DNA from: Ketobacter sp964016105
Lineage (GTDB): Bacteria > Pseudomonadota > Gammaproteobacteria > Pseudomonadales > Ketobacteraceae
Length of the DNA stretch: 64,000 nucleotides
Assembly (NCBI GenBank): GCA_964016105.1
Contig: CAXHEX010000027.1
Location: 1-64,000, forward strand
Reading direction: 5' to 3'
The position numbers were made by a program, and so were the translations under genes. This document shows, one piece after another, positions 9,534 to 18,946 of this stretch; the stretch's first letter is position 1; every line of letters starts with the position of its first letter. Under the pieces are notes generated by a model. The model was not told the DNA's origin, made no database searches, and was given only the letters and a program-made list of their open reading frames with translations.

Positions 9534-10388
9534 CTAAATCAACTCCTCTATCAAACCATAAGCCCAATCTAGGGCCTTGGGATACTGATCGCCATTCAAA
9601 ACAAACTCTTGTCCCCGAGCTGCCGCCATCAGCTCAGTCTTGCCACCGGTTTTGCGCCAGCGTTTGCGATCCTTATGATAGGTAAGCGGATCTTGACTCT
9701 TACCAGGATAAAAACAACCTGGAAGTTGCCATAGGGATACCCTATCAGCATCAGGAGCGGTCAATTGCAGCTGCGGATAAAACCTGGGAAAAACCCCTGC
9801 CCCAGGCATTTTGGTTTTATTGCCACCCATCTCAAGATTGCGCCTACCAACATAAAGATGGTTGTTTGTATCCTCCACTCTACCCCAGTGTGGGTGGTAG
9901 TGAGCCCATGAGTAGTTAAAGGGGTCCATCTCTGCCAACCTCAATTTTTTATCGACTTGCATCCACCCCCAGATGACATGTTTAGGGTTGGATTCTTTAG
10001 CCCATCGCCAAACACCATCTTGCAACTCCACAGTTCGGAACAGCCCAAAGAAAACAAACAGATCCCCCGGACCTACACCATTATTGCGTAAATGACTTTG
10101 GGCGGACCCAGTTTGACCAAACAACGGCTGCCAGCCCCGGGAGCGGGTAATGCTGGTCTTAATAAGGTCAGGATCCAGATGGGCATGATGATCAGCGGTT
10201 ATTCGCTGTTTGGTGAGCGAAGCCACCAGATTCCCCATAGAACCACCAAAGTAACGAATATCGCCATAACGTATAACAGATTGGTCATCAGGAATGGGCA
10301 GAGACAACATTTGACCATCTGGAAAAATGGGGCTTGGCACACCTCCGGCGGAAGAATCAAACCCTTTTCGGCTGAGAATCAATTTCAT
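9534..10388 (-). CDS. Nmad3-type protein (nucleotide modification associated domain 3)
   Basis: This 284-residue protein begins MKLILSRKGFDSSAGGVPSP, the pattern I remember for the Nmad3 family, predicted from comparative genomics to take part in hypermodified base synthesis or nucleotide salvage in phage and bacterial modification systems. Other conserved-looking features are HAHLDPD (about 66-72), FFGLFRTVE, WGWMQVDK and a WxLPGCFYP motif near the C-terminus. No methyltransferase, glycosylase or nuclease partner is next door, so its substrate is unknown. It converges with the cupin gene and is divergent from the Amt-kinase gene. Confidence 0.7.
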   Translation of the reverse strand: MKLILSRKGFDSSAGGVPSPIFPDGQMLSLPIPDDQSVIRYGDIRYFGGSMGNLVASLTKQRITADHHAHLDPDLIKTSITRSRGWQPLFGQTGSAQSHLRNNGVGPGDLFVFFGLFRTVELQDGVWRWAKESNPKHVIWGWMQVDKKLRLAEMDPFNYSWAHYHPHWGRVEDTNNHLYVGRRNLEMGGNKTKMPGAGVFPRFYPQLQLTAPDADRVSLWQLPGCFYPGKSQDPLTYHKDRKRWRKTGGKTELMAAARGQEFVLNGDQYPKALDWAYGLIEELI

Positions 10389-10545
10389 AGTGTTGAAAAC
10401 AAGAAAACAATAGCGCTTGCGGAATCAAGCTTCAGATCGTATAAATACCACACCACCGGGATCCAAATAAACACTCACACAGTTAAACCAGAATCAGCGG
10501 GTAATCTGCCTGTGCGCTAGATTACTAATCGAAGGGACGCGTTCA

Positions 10546-13113
10546 ATGGCCGGAATAGAAGCCAATGTAGTCAGCATAGCAATCTCAATAGGATTACTGC
10601 TGTTGATGCAAGCAGGATTTCTCTGTTTGGAAACAGGGCTGGTAAGAAGCAAAAACAGCATAAATGTAGCGGCCAAAAATCTCACCGACCTTATCTTCGT
10701 AATTGCCATTTTCTGGATGTTCAGCTTCTCCATGATCTATGGCGAATCCATGTATGGTTTTATCGCGCTGCCCGCGCCTTTCGCGGACATCCAACCAGGA
10801 AAAGAATTCGTAGCCCTGTTTTTTCTATTCCAGGCCCTATTTTGTGCGACCGCCATCACCATTGTTTCTGGCTGTATAGCGGAACGCTGCCAGTTAAAGG
10901 GCTACATTGCCATATCCGTGATATCCAGTTTGTTTATCTACCCGTTTATCGCCCACTGGATTTGGGGTGGAATCACCACCGGTGGCCAACAAGGTTGGCT
11001 TAAACAACTGGGATTCTATGATTTCGCTGGATCAACGGTGGTTCATTCCGTTGGCGGCTGGGTTGCCCTATCGGCCTTACTTATTATAGGACCCAGAACA
11101 GGTATTAACGAAAATACTCGCCATCAATTCAAAGGCCAAAACCTGGCTCTAACTATCTTGGGGGTTTTCTTTTTATGGATCGGTTGGTTTGGTTTTAATG
11201 GGGGCAGCAACCTGGGGGAAACCAAGACTTTATTTGCCATATTTGTGAATACCGCTGTCGCTGGTGCTTTTGGCGGCATAGCAGCCACCTTCTACAGTTT
11301 ATTCAGACACAATAATTTTGACGTATCTCTGATGGGTAATGGCGTGCTGAGCGGCCTGGTGGCGGTTACCGCCAGTTGCAGCGTGATCCCACCTGGCTTT
11401 GCAGCCATCCTGGGTATAATTTCCAGCGGACTAACGTGTGTCACCGTGGACTTTTTTATTAAAAAAAATCTGGACGATGTGGTGGGAGCAATTCCAGTAC
11501 ACCTGGTGGGAGGGTTGTGGGGAACAATTGCAGTGGCTTTGTTTGGTGACCTAAACCTGATGGGAACCGGGCTTAGCAGATCCCAACAAACTCTCACTCA
11601 GATTTTTGGCGCGGTAGTGGTTTTCGCCTGGGCATTTCCACTTTCCTATATTCTCATAAAATTAGTTAACAAATATTCTGTTTTAAGGGTATCGCCAGAA
11701 GACGAACTCATCGGACTCAATGTATCAGAGCATAATGCCAGAAACGAACTGCACGACTTGATCGTGGACATGGAGTGCCACATAAAAGAAGGCGACTACA
11801 AACGCCCAGTAAGATTTGGAGAACATTCTGAAGTTGGTGTTATAGCAGCGCAGTACAACCGGGTGGTGTCGCAAGTGGTAACAAGCCAGGAAAAACTAAA
11901 GAACACCATAAACCAACTACAAGAGACTCAACGCCTGTTACAAGAAGAAAAAGTAAAAGCTGAAGAAGCTAATATCAACAAAAGTGAATTTTTAGCCAAT
12001 ATGAGCCACGAGATTCGTACACCGCTAAATGGAATATACGGTGTGTGCCAATTGATATCCCACTCGGAGCTCAGCGAAGAACAAAGCGAATACTTTAAGA
12101 TTATTAATCGTTCCACGGAGACCTTAGTTCATATAGTCAGCGACATTCTTGATTATTCTAAAATTGAAGCCGGTGAAATAAGCATTGAAAGTCATCGTTT
12201 TTCAGCAAACGATTTGTTTAACGATATCGATTCCATATTCATGGTGGAGGCAAAACGGAATCATATAGATTGGCAGGTTTCTGTGGCAGACGATTTTCCC
12301 GATTTTTTGATGGGCGACAATATCCGTTTGACTCAAATCCTGATAAATATGGTAGGCAACGCTTTTAAATTCACTGACCGGGGTAAGATCGAAGTAAAAG
12401 CGAGCTATGACAGACAAGAAAAAATACTGGCTTTTTCTATTTCCGATACTGGGATAGGCATTAGCCAAGAAGAAATAGCCACGATCTTTCACGCTTATCA
12501 ACAGGCGAAGAATCAGGAACACGCTCACCACAAGGGAACAGGATTGGGCCTAAGCATTTGCCGTAAAATTGTTGAATTGATGGGGGGACAGATAACAGTT
12601 ACCAGTCAACTAAATTCTGGAACTACGTTTGAAGTGACACTCCCCATGGACATGGCTGATGGTGAGCACGCAGATACTGATGCGAGCGGCTTAAACGCGG
12701 AAGAAAGCGTTTTAGAAAACACTAAACTCTCTGCACTTATTGTGGACGATAACAATGTTAATCTATTCATTTTACAAAAAATGTTAGAGTCCATTGACAT
12801 GGAAGTGACCGTTGTAGGAGATGGTATGGAAGCCGTAAGCACAATATCCAATCATCCCGAGCGTTTTGATATTGTGTTCATGGACTGCGAGATGCCAATA
12901 ATGGATGGTTTTCAAGCCACCAACAGGATTAGGGAAATCTACGCAACCACCCCCCGAAAAACCAGCCAACCCATTATTGTAGGCCTAAGCGCCCATGCGT
13001 TTTCGTCCTATCGCAATAAAGCACTGAGCGCAGGCATGGACGGCTACCTTACCAAGCCGGTCAATCTGGAGGATATAAAACAGTCCTTAAGTAGCCTTTA
13101 CACTAAGCACTAA
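10546..13113 (+). CDS. Ammonium transporter fused to hybrid histidine kinase (Amt-HK-REC)
   Basis: This 855-residue fusion has an Amt/Mep/Rh channel at the N-terminus (about 1-390, eleven helices), then a HAMP-like linker (about 400-450), a coiled coil, HisKA with phosphoacceptor H488 (MSHEIRTPLNG), HATPase with N box (NMVGNAFKF), G1 (DTGIGI) and G2 (GTGLGL), and a receiver domain with phosphoacceptor D780 (FMDCEMP) and TKPV. Both pore histidines of AmtB are kept, as H167 in VVHSVGGW and H319 in PVHLVGG, so it may conduct as well as sense. No output regulator is adjacent; the target pathway is open. Confidence 0.93.
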   Translation: MAGIEANVVSIAISIGLLLLMQAGFLCLETGLVRSKNSINVAAKNLTDLIFVIAIFWMFSFSMIYGESMYGFIALPAPFADIQPGKEFVALFFLFQALFCATAITIVSGCIAERCQLKGYIAISVISSLFIYPFIAHWIWGGITTGGQQGWLKQLGFYDFAGSTVVHSVGGWVALSALLIIGPRTGINENTRHQFKGQNLALTILGVFFLWIGWFGFNGGSNLGETKTLFAIFVNTAVAGAFGGIAATFYSLFRHNNFDVSLMGNGVLSGLVAVTASCSVIPPGFAAILGIISSGLTCVTVDFFIKKNLDDVVGAIPVHLVGGLWGTIAVALFGDLNLMGTGLSRSQQTLTQIFGAVVVFAWAFPLSYILIKLVNKYSVLRVSPEDELIGLNVSEHNARNELHDLIVDMECHIKEGDYKRPVRFGEHSEVGVIAAQYNRVVSQVVTSQEKLKNTINQLQETQRLLQEEKVKAEEANINKSEFLANMSHEIRTPLNGIYGVCQLISHSELSEEQSEYFKIINRSTETLVHIVSDILDYSKIEAGEISIESHRFSANDLFNDIDSIFMVEAKRNHIDWQVSVADDFPDFLMGDNIRLTQILINMVGNAFKFTDRGKIEVKASYDRQEKILAFSISDTGIGISQEEIATIFHAYQQAKNQEHAHHKGTGLGLSICRKIVELMGGQITVTSQLNSGTTFEVTLPMDMADGEHADTDASGLNAEESVLENTKLSALIVDDNNVNLFILQKMLESIDMEVTVVGDGMEAVSTISNHPERFDIVFMDCEMPIMDGFQATNRIREIYATTPRKTSQPIIVGLSAHAFSSYRNKALSAGMDGYLTKPVNLEDIKQSLSSLYTKH

Positions 13114-13275
13114 TCCCTCACTTGCTTGGGCTGCTAACCAGCCCCTCTGTAAAGTACACAGTAACACCGCAAACACACCACAAAACTCGAACAAAACTTT
13201 CCACGATTACTTTAAGTTAATGACTACAATCCGCCCTAATTGAAGAATCCTTTGAACTGTCTAAATGGGGCTATT

Positions 13276-14574
13276 ATGTCTTTACACCGTATACTTATCG
13301 TGGGAGGTGGCGCAGGCGGGCTTGAACTGGCAACGCTGCTTGGCAACAAAGTGGGCAAAAAGAAGCAAGCGCAAATAACCTTGGTGGATGCCAATATGAC
13401 CCACCTATGGAAACCACGTTTGCACGAAGTGGCCGCCGGTGTCCTCAATGCCGATGTGGATGAACTCAACTATGTTGCCCACGGCAAGCGTCACCATTTT
13501 AATTTTGTCATGGGGCGTATGTCCGGTTTGGATCGCGCAAACAAGCAACTGATCCTTGCCCCCCATCGAGATAATGACGAAGAAATTCTTCCCGAACGCC
13601 GATTGCCCTATGACCAACTGGTAATCGCCATCGGTAGCAACACAAATGACTTCGGCACCAAAGGTGCGGCCGACCATTGTATTTTTCTCGACAGACGCAA
13701 AGCAGCAGAAGATTTCCATCGTAAGTTTCTTTATGAATTTCTTAAGGCCAGCCAGGACCAGTCTGCAAACCCAAAACACTGCAACATCGCCATCGTGGGC
13801 GCTGGAGCCACTGGCGTTGAACTGGCGGCCGAACTGAACCATTCCGCCACTGAACTGGTGGAATATGGCTTCGATCAAATAAAGCCTGAAGATCTGACCA
13901 TTACCCTGATCGAAGCCTCCGACAGAGTGTTGCCGGTGCTATCGGAATCCGCATCTGCCGCCATTCTCAAACAACTGCAGCAACTCAATATACAAGTACT
14001 TACCAATGAGATGGTCACGGAGATTACCTCTGATGGCCTGCATATGAAAAGTGGCAAGTTTGTACCGGCCTATTTAAAAGTTTGGAGCGCCGGGGTTAAA
14101 GCGCCCGATTTTTTAAATGGTATTGGAGGTTTGGAAACAAATCGGATCAACCAGCTGGTAGTAAAGAACACACTGCAAACCACCTTAGACGAATCTATTT
14201 TTGCATTGGGTGACTGCGCCCAGTGTCCGCGCCAGGATGCCGATACTCCAGTACCTCCCCGAGCCCAATCCGCACATCAGCAAGCGGTGTTATTGGCAAA
14301 ATCTCTACGGGGGAATCTACAGGGAAAAGCACTTGAGAGTTTCATCTACCAAGACAAGGGCTCATTGATTTCATTGAGTAAGAGAGGCAGCGTAGGCAAC
14401 ATCATGGGTAATTTAAGCAAAGACTTTACCTTTGAAGGAAAAATTGCCCGCTTCATGTACGTCACACTGTATCGAATGCATCAGTACACGCTTCACGGCC
14501 CATTCCGTACTTTACTCTTAATGGTTCGTGACCGCATCAACAGACGGGCAAGCCCTACACTTAAACTTCATTAA
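13276..14574 (+). CDS. Type II NADH dehydrogenase (NAD(P)/FAD-dependent oxidoreductase)
   Basis: This 432-residue flavoprotein oxidises NADH and passes electrons to quinone without pumping protons. The FAD-binding GGGAGGLELA is at the very N-terminus, the NADH-binding GAGATGVELAAEL near residue 176, and the FAD ribityl-binding FALGDCAQC near residue 313. I chose the ATG at 13276 rather than the GTG at 13240, because the Rossmann strand should start the protein and GGGG lies a few bases upstream. The C-terminal ~30 residues are amphipathic, as in membrane-bound Ndh. Confidence 0.9.
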   Translation: MSLHRILIVGGGAGGLELATLLGNKVGKKKQAQITLVDANMTHLWKPRLHEVAAGVLNADVDELNYVAHGKRHHFNFVMGRMSGLDRANKQLILAPHRDNDEEILPERRLPYDQLVIAIGSNTNDFGTKGAADHCIFLDRRKAAEDFHRKFLYEFLKASQDQSANPKHCNIAIVGAGATGVELAAELNHSATELVEYGFDQIKPEDLTITLIEASDRVLPVLSESASAAILKQLQQLNIQVLTNEMVTEITSDGLHMKSGKFVPAYLKVWSAGVKAPDFLNGIGGLETNRINQLVVKNTLQTTLDESIFALGDCAQCPRQDADTPVPPRAQSAHQQAVLLAKSLRGNLQGKALESFIYQDKGSLISLSKRGSVGNIMGNLSKDFTFEGKIARFMYVTLYRMHQYTLHGPFRTLLLMVRDRINRRASPTLKLH

Positions 14575-15439
14575 GCAGTTGAGATAGATAACGAGTAGCC
14601 GGTCCCGCAGCATCTTTGTCGCGATACACCAAATAAAGCTGCACAAAGCGAGACCGGCCCTGCTCTAGAGGAAGTGGTTTAATAACGCCGGTTTGCAGTT
14701 CTTCTGTAATCTGTAACTTAGGCACCCAGGCAAACCCCAATCCTTTTGCGATAGCTCGTATGGACGTGGTGATATGACTGACGGTCCAACGCTGCTCCGC
14801 TTCCAGCCAGGGCGCGTTTAAACTTCGTTGCTCGCCGGAATCACGAATCACCATTTGGCGGTGCTGTTTTAAATCATGCAAAGTCACATCACGCTGCAAT
14901 TGATGAAGCGGATGGTCTGGGTTGGCGACACAAATCAATTCCACTGTCATGAGCGGCTCCCCCACAAAACCCTGGGGTACAGCATGACTCACCAGTACAT
15001 CCACTTTGCCCGATAACATGAGTTCCATCCCCCCGGAAAGAACGGTTTCCATCAGCTCCACCCGAGTGTCAGGAAATCCAGCGGAAAACTGAGCCAGAAG
15101 GTCAAGCAATCTATCGTGGGGAAATAGCACATCCACCGCCACATTCACCTTCGCCTCCACTCCCTGCGCTAAATCCTGAGCTACCCGTTCAAGTAACACA
15201 GCATTTTCCAGCAAGGGTTTAGATCGCCTTAACAACACCTCTCCTGCTTTTGTCAGGTGGGAACGGCGTCCTTCCACTTTAAATACCTTAATACCCAAAA
15301 CCTGCTCAAGCTTCTGGACCGAATAGCTCAAAGTAGACTGGGTTTTATTGAGCTTTTCCGCCGCCTGGGCATAACCACCAAATTCCACAACCCCGTGAAA
15401 AGCCCGCCACTGCTCTAAAGTCACCTTGGGTATGTCCAT
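14561..15439 (-). CDS. LysR-family transcriptional regulator
   Basis: This 292-residue LysR-type regulator has the N-terminal winged helix (FGGYAQAAEKLNKTQSTLSY, residues ~17-36) and a C-terminal periplasmic-binding-like effector domain. It is divergent from an azoreductase and a pirin gene, the common LysR arrangement, so it probably controls them. An interrupted palindrome 15 bases upstream of its start suggests autoregulation. The gene end overlaps the NADH dehydrogenase gene by 14 bases on the opposite strand. Confidence 0.92.
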   Translation of the reverse strand: MDIPKVTLEQWRAFHGVVEFGGYAQAAEKLNKTQSTLSYSVQKLEQVLGIKVFKVEGRRSHLTKAGEVLLRRSKPLLENAVLLERVAQDLAQGVEAKVNVAVDVLFPHDRLLDLLAQFSAGFPDTRVELMETVLSGGMELMLSGKVDVLVSHAVPQGFVGEPLMTVELICVANPDHPLHQLQRDVTLHDLKQHRQMVIRDSGEQRSLNAPWLEAEQRWTVSHITTSIRAIAKGLGFAWVPKLQITEELQTGVIKPLPLEQGRSRFVQLYLVYRDKDAAGPATRYLSQLLNEV

Positions 15440-15453
15440 CTCACCACCTACAT

Positions 15454-15468
15454 TTCGAAATATACGAA
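15454..15468. promoter_or_regulatory. Candidate LysR operator TTCG-N7-CGAA
   Basis: TTCGAAATATACGAA is an interrupted palindrome of LysR-box type (T-N11-A) in the divergent LysR/azoR gap. Related half-sites TTTTCGTA (15483-15490) and ATTTCGA (15504-15510) follow toward azoR, giving the two-site layout typical of LysR activators. Confidence 0.5.
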
Positions 15469-15554
15469 CATTATATCCGTTATTTTCGTATTTTATTTCT
15501 AATATTTCGATTTATTATCAATTACACCCTCACAAGAAAGGAAAGGAGACCCAC

Positions 15555-16166
15555 ATGAACCTACTCCACATCAGCAGCAGTATTTTTGAAGACCAAGGAA
15601 AATCCAGCCAGATGGGACAATACTTCGAGGAGCTATGGCGCCAGCGATTCCCCAACGCTGAGCTGACAAAGCGTGACCTGGCAAAAGAACCAGTGCCACA
15701 CCTCACTCAAACCACTTTTCAGTCAGCCCTCACTCCCGTTGGGGATCGAAACCCACAACAGCAAAATGCAGCGCAATTAGCAGATCAGTTAATTGAGGAG
15801 CTACAGGCAGCGGATGTGTTACTGCTGGGCGTACCCATGTACAACTTTGGCATTCCTTCCACACTGAAGGCCTGGATTGACCATATTGCCCGCGCGGGAA
15901 CCACATTTAAATACACCGAAAATGGCCCAGTGGGCCTGCTTAAGAACAAAACCGCTGTGGTGATGGCCGCCCGCGGAGGCGTATACAAAGACACCCCCAA
16001 CGACACCCAAACGCCCTACCTAAAAACGCTGCTGGGATTCGTGGGCATAGAAAAAGTGCATTTTATATACGCGGAAAAACTAAGTATGGGTGATGACGGC
16101 GGTGCATCCGTTATGGCTGAAGCCAAACAGCAAATCGAGAAACTGATTGCCCAGATAGAGAGGTGA
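15555..16166 (+). CDS. azoR: FMN-dependent NADH-azoreductase
   Basis: This 203-residue flavodoxin-fold quinone/azo reductase begins MNLLHISSSIFEDQGKSS, matching the AzoR phosphate-binding start. PMYNFGIPSTLKAWIDHI and the later AARGG segment bind FMN. The ATG at 15555 has an excellent ribosome binding site (AAGGAGA); the reading frame stays open upstream but the extra residues are not conserved. AzoR removes electrophilic quinones. It is followed after three bases by a pirin gene, and both are divergent from the LysR gene. Confidence 0.93.
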   Translation: MNLLHISSSIFEDQGKSSQMGQYFEELWRQRFPNAELTKRDLAKEPVPHLTQTTFQSALTPVGDRNPQQQNAAQLADQLIEELQAADVLLLGVPMYNFGIPSTLKAWIDHIARAGTTFKYTENGPVGLLKNKTAVVMAARGGVYKDTPNDTQTPYLKTLLGFVGIEKVHFIYAEKLSMGDDGGASVMAEAKQQIEKLIAQIER

Positions 16167-16169
16167 CCC

Positions 16170-17009
16170 ATGACTGGAACTCATGTCTTAAAGCGAATAC
16201 AAGCACAACCTGCCTCTGACGGTGCCGGAGTAAAAATAACACGAGTGAGCCCCACCGGGCACACTCTGTTTATTGATCCCTTTCTAATGCTGGACGAAAT
16301 AAAATCCGATGAAGCCAGCGATTATATGGCCGGCTTTCCCCCGCACCCCCATCGCGGCTTCGAAACCATAACTTATCTGCGCCAGGGCAAACTGGATCAC
16401 GAGGATCATATGGGGAACAAAGGATCCGTTGACAGCGGCGGAGCCCAATGGATGACGGCGGGAAAAGGCGTAATTCATTCAGAAATGCCACAACAGCAGG
16501 ACGATGGGTTCCATGGCTTCCAACTCTGGCTAAACCTTCCCGCCAGCGAAAAAATGCGGACGCCAGAATACCGCGATATTGGTGCCGCTGAGATACCCCA
16601 CCTGAACATCAACAGCCATCATGTTGTTATATTAGCAGGCCAACTGACTAACAAAGACAATCCTGTTCAGGGACCTATTGGCAATAGAGCCACCACGCCC
16701 TATCTATTGGATATTGAGTTTGGTGACCATACGGCACTAACACTCAACCTGCCAAAAGACCTGAATCTATTGCTTTATCCCTATGAGGGAGACGTGCAAG
16801 TTGGGAATGAAACACTTAGGCAAAATACCATGGGACAAATATATAACGACGGATCAATCGTTTTGCAGGCAAACAAAAATCATAAAGCACTGTTACTTGG
16901 GGGAACCCCCCTGCAAGAGCCGGTGGTACAACATGGTCCATTCGTGATGAACAGCCGGGAACAAATCGAACAGGCTATATTTGATTACCAGAGAGGCGAA
17001 CTGGCGTAG
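16170..17009 (+). CDS. Pirin family protein
   Basis: This 279-residue bicupin has the pirin metal motif FPPHPHRGFETITYL (residues ~51-65) and the downstream HSE motif (GVIHSEMP) that completes the iron site. Some pirins have quercetinase activity and others act in redox regulation. It starts three bases after azoR and is presumably under the same LysR regulator, which fits a response to quinones or phenolic electrophiles. Confidence 0.92.
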   Translation: MTGTHVLKRIQAQPASDGAGVKITRVSPTGHTLFIDPFLMLDEIKSDEASDYMAGFPPHPHRGFETITYLRQGKLDHEDHMGNKGSVDSGGAQWMTAGKGVIHSEMPQQQDDGFHGFQLWLNLPASEKMRTPEYRDIGAAEIPHLNINSHHVVILAGQLTNKDNPVQGPIGNRATTPYLLDIEFGDHTALTLNLPKDLNLLLYPYEGDVQVGNETLRQNTMGQIYNDGSIVLQANKNHKALLLGGTPLQEPVVQHGPFVMNSREQIEQAIFDYQRGELA

Positions 17010-17018
17010 TGGGCGTAT

Positions 17019-17816
17019 TTATACCAGTCGTTGGCGCAAAAAAGCCACCATCTGGTCATAAGCCTGGCGAGTAGGATGGTTCGGCTGGTCCACAAAATCC
17101 AGCGTCAACACCGAATGAGATTTAATAGAAATCCTGTGGGGGTTGAACAGGGACGAGTCGATGTCAATACGTGTGAAATTTTCGCCCAACTGTTGCTGCA
17201 AGTAATCAAACCGAGCTGCTGGACAGGTAATGTCGTGGGTAAAACGCATGCCAAGCAATTGGACATCATCTTTCTTCGCTCGAGCAAAAGCAGATGCGAG
17301 GTCTTCCTCAGTGGCACCAACGGAAGACCGTGCTTTCCTACCCAGCATACCGTCAAGGCTGGCGGGTTGACAGGTAACCGGTGCAGCTACGGATTCATCC
17401 ACCATTAAAGTTAAGGCAAAGCCTCCGGTAAAACACATGCCGATGGCCCCCACAGGCACATCATCACATTGTTTTTGAATCAATCGACACAGGGCTCTGA
17501 GCCAATCCGTAATGGCACTGGATTTACGATTAGCCAGGATAGAAAATTCACGGCTGACGCAGATTTTTAGCAAGTTTTTCACCGGCTCAAAGTCTGAATT
17601 GGGCTCACCAAACAGGATAGGCAAATACACGCTAAAGCCATCATTATTGAGACGCTTTGCCAACTCGATCGTGTGGGGGGTCATCCCCGGCAGCTCCTGA
17701 AGAATCACCACGCCAGGCTGATGCTGAGCACCCTTTTTAAGCACCCAATGGCTAATGCCATGGTGCTCGAAATTGAATTGATCAAATCCCGGTACCGTTT
17801 TCAAAATACGTCCCAT
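17019..17816 (-). CDS. Dienelactone hydrolase family protein
   Basis: This 265-residue alpha/beta hydrolase has the cysteine nucleophile elbow GMCFTGG (about residue 120) rather than GxSxG, as in dienelactone hydrolases; an Asp and a His (HSVLTLDF) late in the chain could complete the triad. Its natural substrate cannot be told. It is separated by 16 bases from the copper chaperone gene upstream on the same strand, but the functional link is unclear. Confidence 0.85.
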   Translation of the reverse strand: MGRILKTVPGFDQFNFEHHGISHWVLKKGAQHQPGVVILQELPGMTPHTIELAKRLNNDGFSVYLPILFGEPNSDFEPVKNLLKICVSREFSILANRKSSAITDWLRALCRLIQKQCDDVPVGAIGMCFTGGFALTLMVDESVAAPVTCQPASLDGMLGRKARSSVGATEEDLASAFARAKKDDVQLLGMRFTHDITCPAARFDYLQQQLGENFTRIDIDSSLFNPHRISIKSHSVLTLDFVDQPNHPTRQAYDQMVAFLRQRLV

Positions 17817-17832
17817 TTACCCAATTACGGTT

Positions 17833-18303
17833 TTAATGGTGATGATGGTGGTGACCAGAGCCCCCACTGCCCCCGTTTCTGATTAGAAATTCTGTAGCGT
17901 GTATCAGGCCACTCTTCATCTTCAGTTGCACGGGTACTCTCGTTCCTTTTTCCAACGGCTTAACCAAACCAATAAACATCAGATGATTAGCCCCAGGCTT
18001 AAACACAGTACAACTTCCTGCCGCGACACTGACACTGGACACGGGCTTCATGGTATAGGCCCCGTCTTTCTCCACCACCGTGTGCAACTCCGCCACTTTA
18101 GCGATAGGACTGGAAGCCCCCACCAACTCCTGATCTTTATCACTGTGATTACAAAGCCGAAAATACCCGGCTGTATTTTCGCTCACGGGTGGAACCATTC
18201 GAACCCAGGCGCGCTTCACCTGCATACCGCTTCCGGCCAATGCCAGAGAGGGCACACACAAAGCCAACAACAACACAACTCTGGTGGTTTTCCGATTAAT
18301 CAT
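17833..18303 (-). CDS. Periplasmic copper chaperone PCu(A)C with C-terminal His6 tail
   Basis: This 156-residue secreted protein has a signal peptide (cleavage after LALAG) and the PCuAC copper site H-x10-M ... H-x-M, seen as ELHTVVEKDGAYTM and NHLMF. Such proteins carry Cu(I) to the CuA site of cytochrome c oxidase together with SCO proteins, and a SCO gene overlaps it by 8 bases upstream. The C-terminus is unusual: a Gly/Ser linker GGSGGSG and exactly six histidines before the stop, which would add a second metal site. Confidence 0.93.
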   Translation of the reverse strand: MINRKTTRVVLLLALCVPSLALAGSGMQVKRAWVRMVPPVSENTAGYFRLCNHSDKDQELVGASSPIAKVAELHTVVEKDGAYTMKPVSSVSVAAGSCTVFKPGANHLMFIGLVKPLEKGTRVPVQLKMKSGLIHATEFLIRNGGSGGSGHHHHHH

Positions 18304-18874
18304 CTAAAAGACTCTCCACTCCATCTACGATTTTATCAATGCTGTCACTTTTGCTGTACAGCGCCCTGACCCGCCCTTTTTGATCCAGCAAATACACATA
18401 ATCACTGTGGCTGTATAAGATGCCCGCTGCGGAATCCGATTGGCTTGGAATGGCTATGACACCATACTTTTTTGCCACCGCAGCCAACTGATCTTCCGAG
18501 CCAGTGAAACCGATAAAATCATCACCAAAATAATTCAGGTACTGGCCTAAACGGTCCAAGGTGTCTCGCTTAGGGTCAAAAGTCACAAATGCCGGCACCA
18601 CGTCAGGCCGCTGTTTCCCCAGCTCCTTCATTACCACGGCCATCCGATTGAGTACCATAGGACAAATATCCGGACAGTGGGTATAGCCAAAATTCAACAA
18701 CACCACCTTGCCGCGAAAATCCCCAACTCCGTCTATTCCCGCCTTGGTGGAGCTAAGCTCAAAGTCCCCACCTAAGCGCGTATTTATGGGCAATTCCGCC
18801 GCCCACACCGGAACAGCCAACAGAACCGTCAATGCCACCACTATCCTTAACACCGCTAAATACCTTTGCGTCAT
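18296..18874 (-). CDS. SCO1/SenC family copper assembly protein
   Basis: This 192-residue thioredoxin-fold protein has the copper/redox motif CPDIC in GYTHCPDICPM and the distal His in YSHSDYVYL. SCO proteins assemble or reduce the CuA centre of cytochrome c oxidase. I start it at the ATG at 18874 (MTQRYLAVLRIVV), which gives a signal anchor directly at the N-terminus; the frame is open to 19036 but that would run through the miaB start on the other strand. It is coupled to the PCuAC gene. Confidence 0.93.
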   Translation of the reverse strand: MTQRYLAVLRIVVALTVLLAVPVWAAELPINTRLGGDFELSSTKAGIDGVGDFRGKVVLLNFGYTHCPDICPMVLNRMAVVMKELGKQRPDVVPAFVTFDPKRDTLDRLGQYLNYFGDDFIGFTGSEDQLAAVAKKYGVIAIPSQSDSAAGILYSHSDYVYLLDQKGRVRALYSKSDSIDKIVDGVESLLDD

Positions 18875-18946
18875 ACAATTTCTGGGGAACAAATAGTACC
18901 CCATAAGGGGATTCACAGAAACTGTGAAAAACAGCGCGCTCCACTG

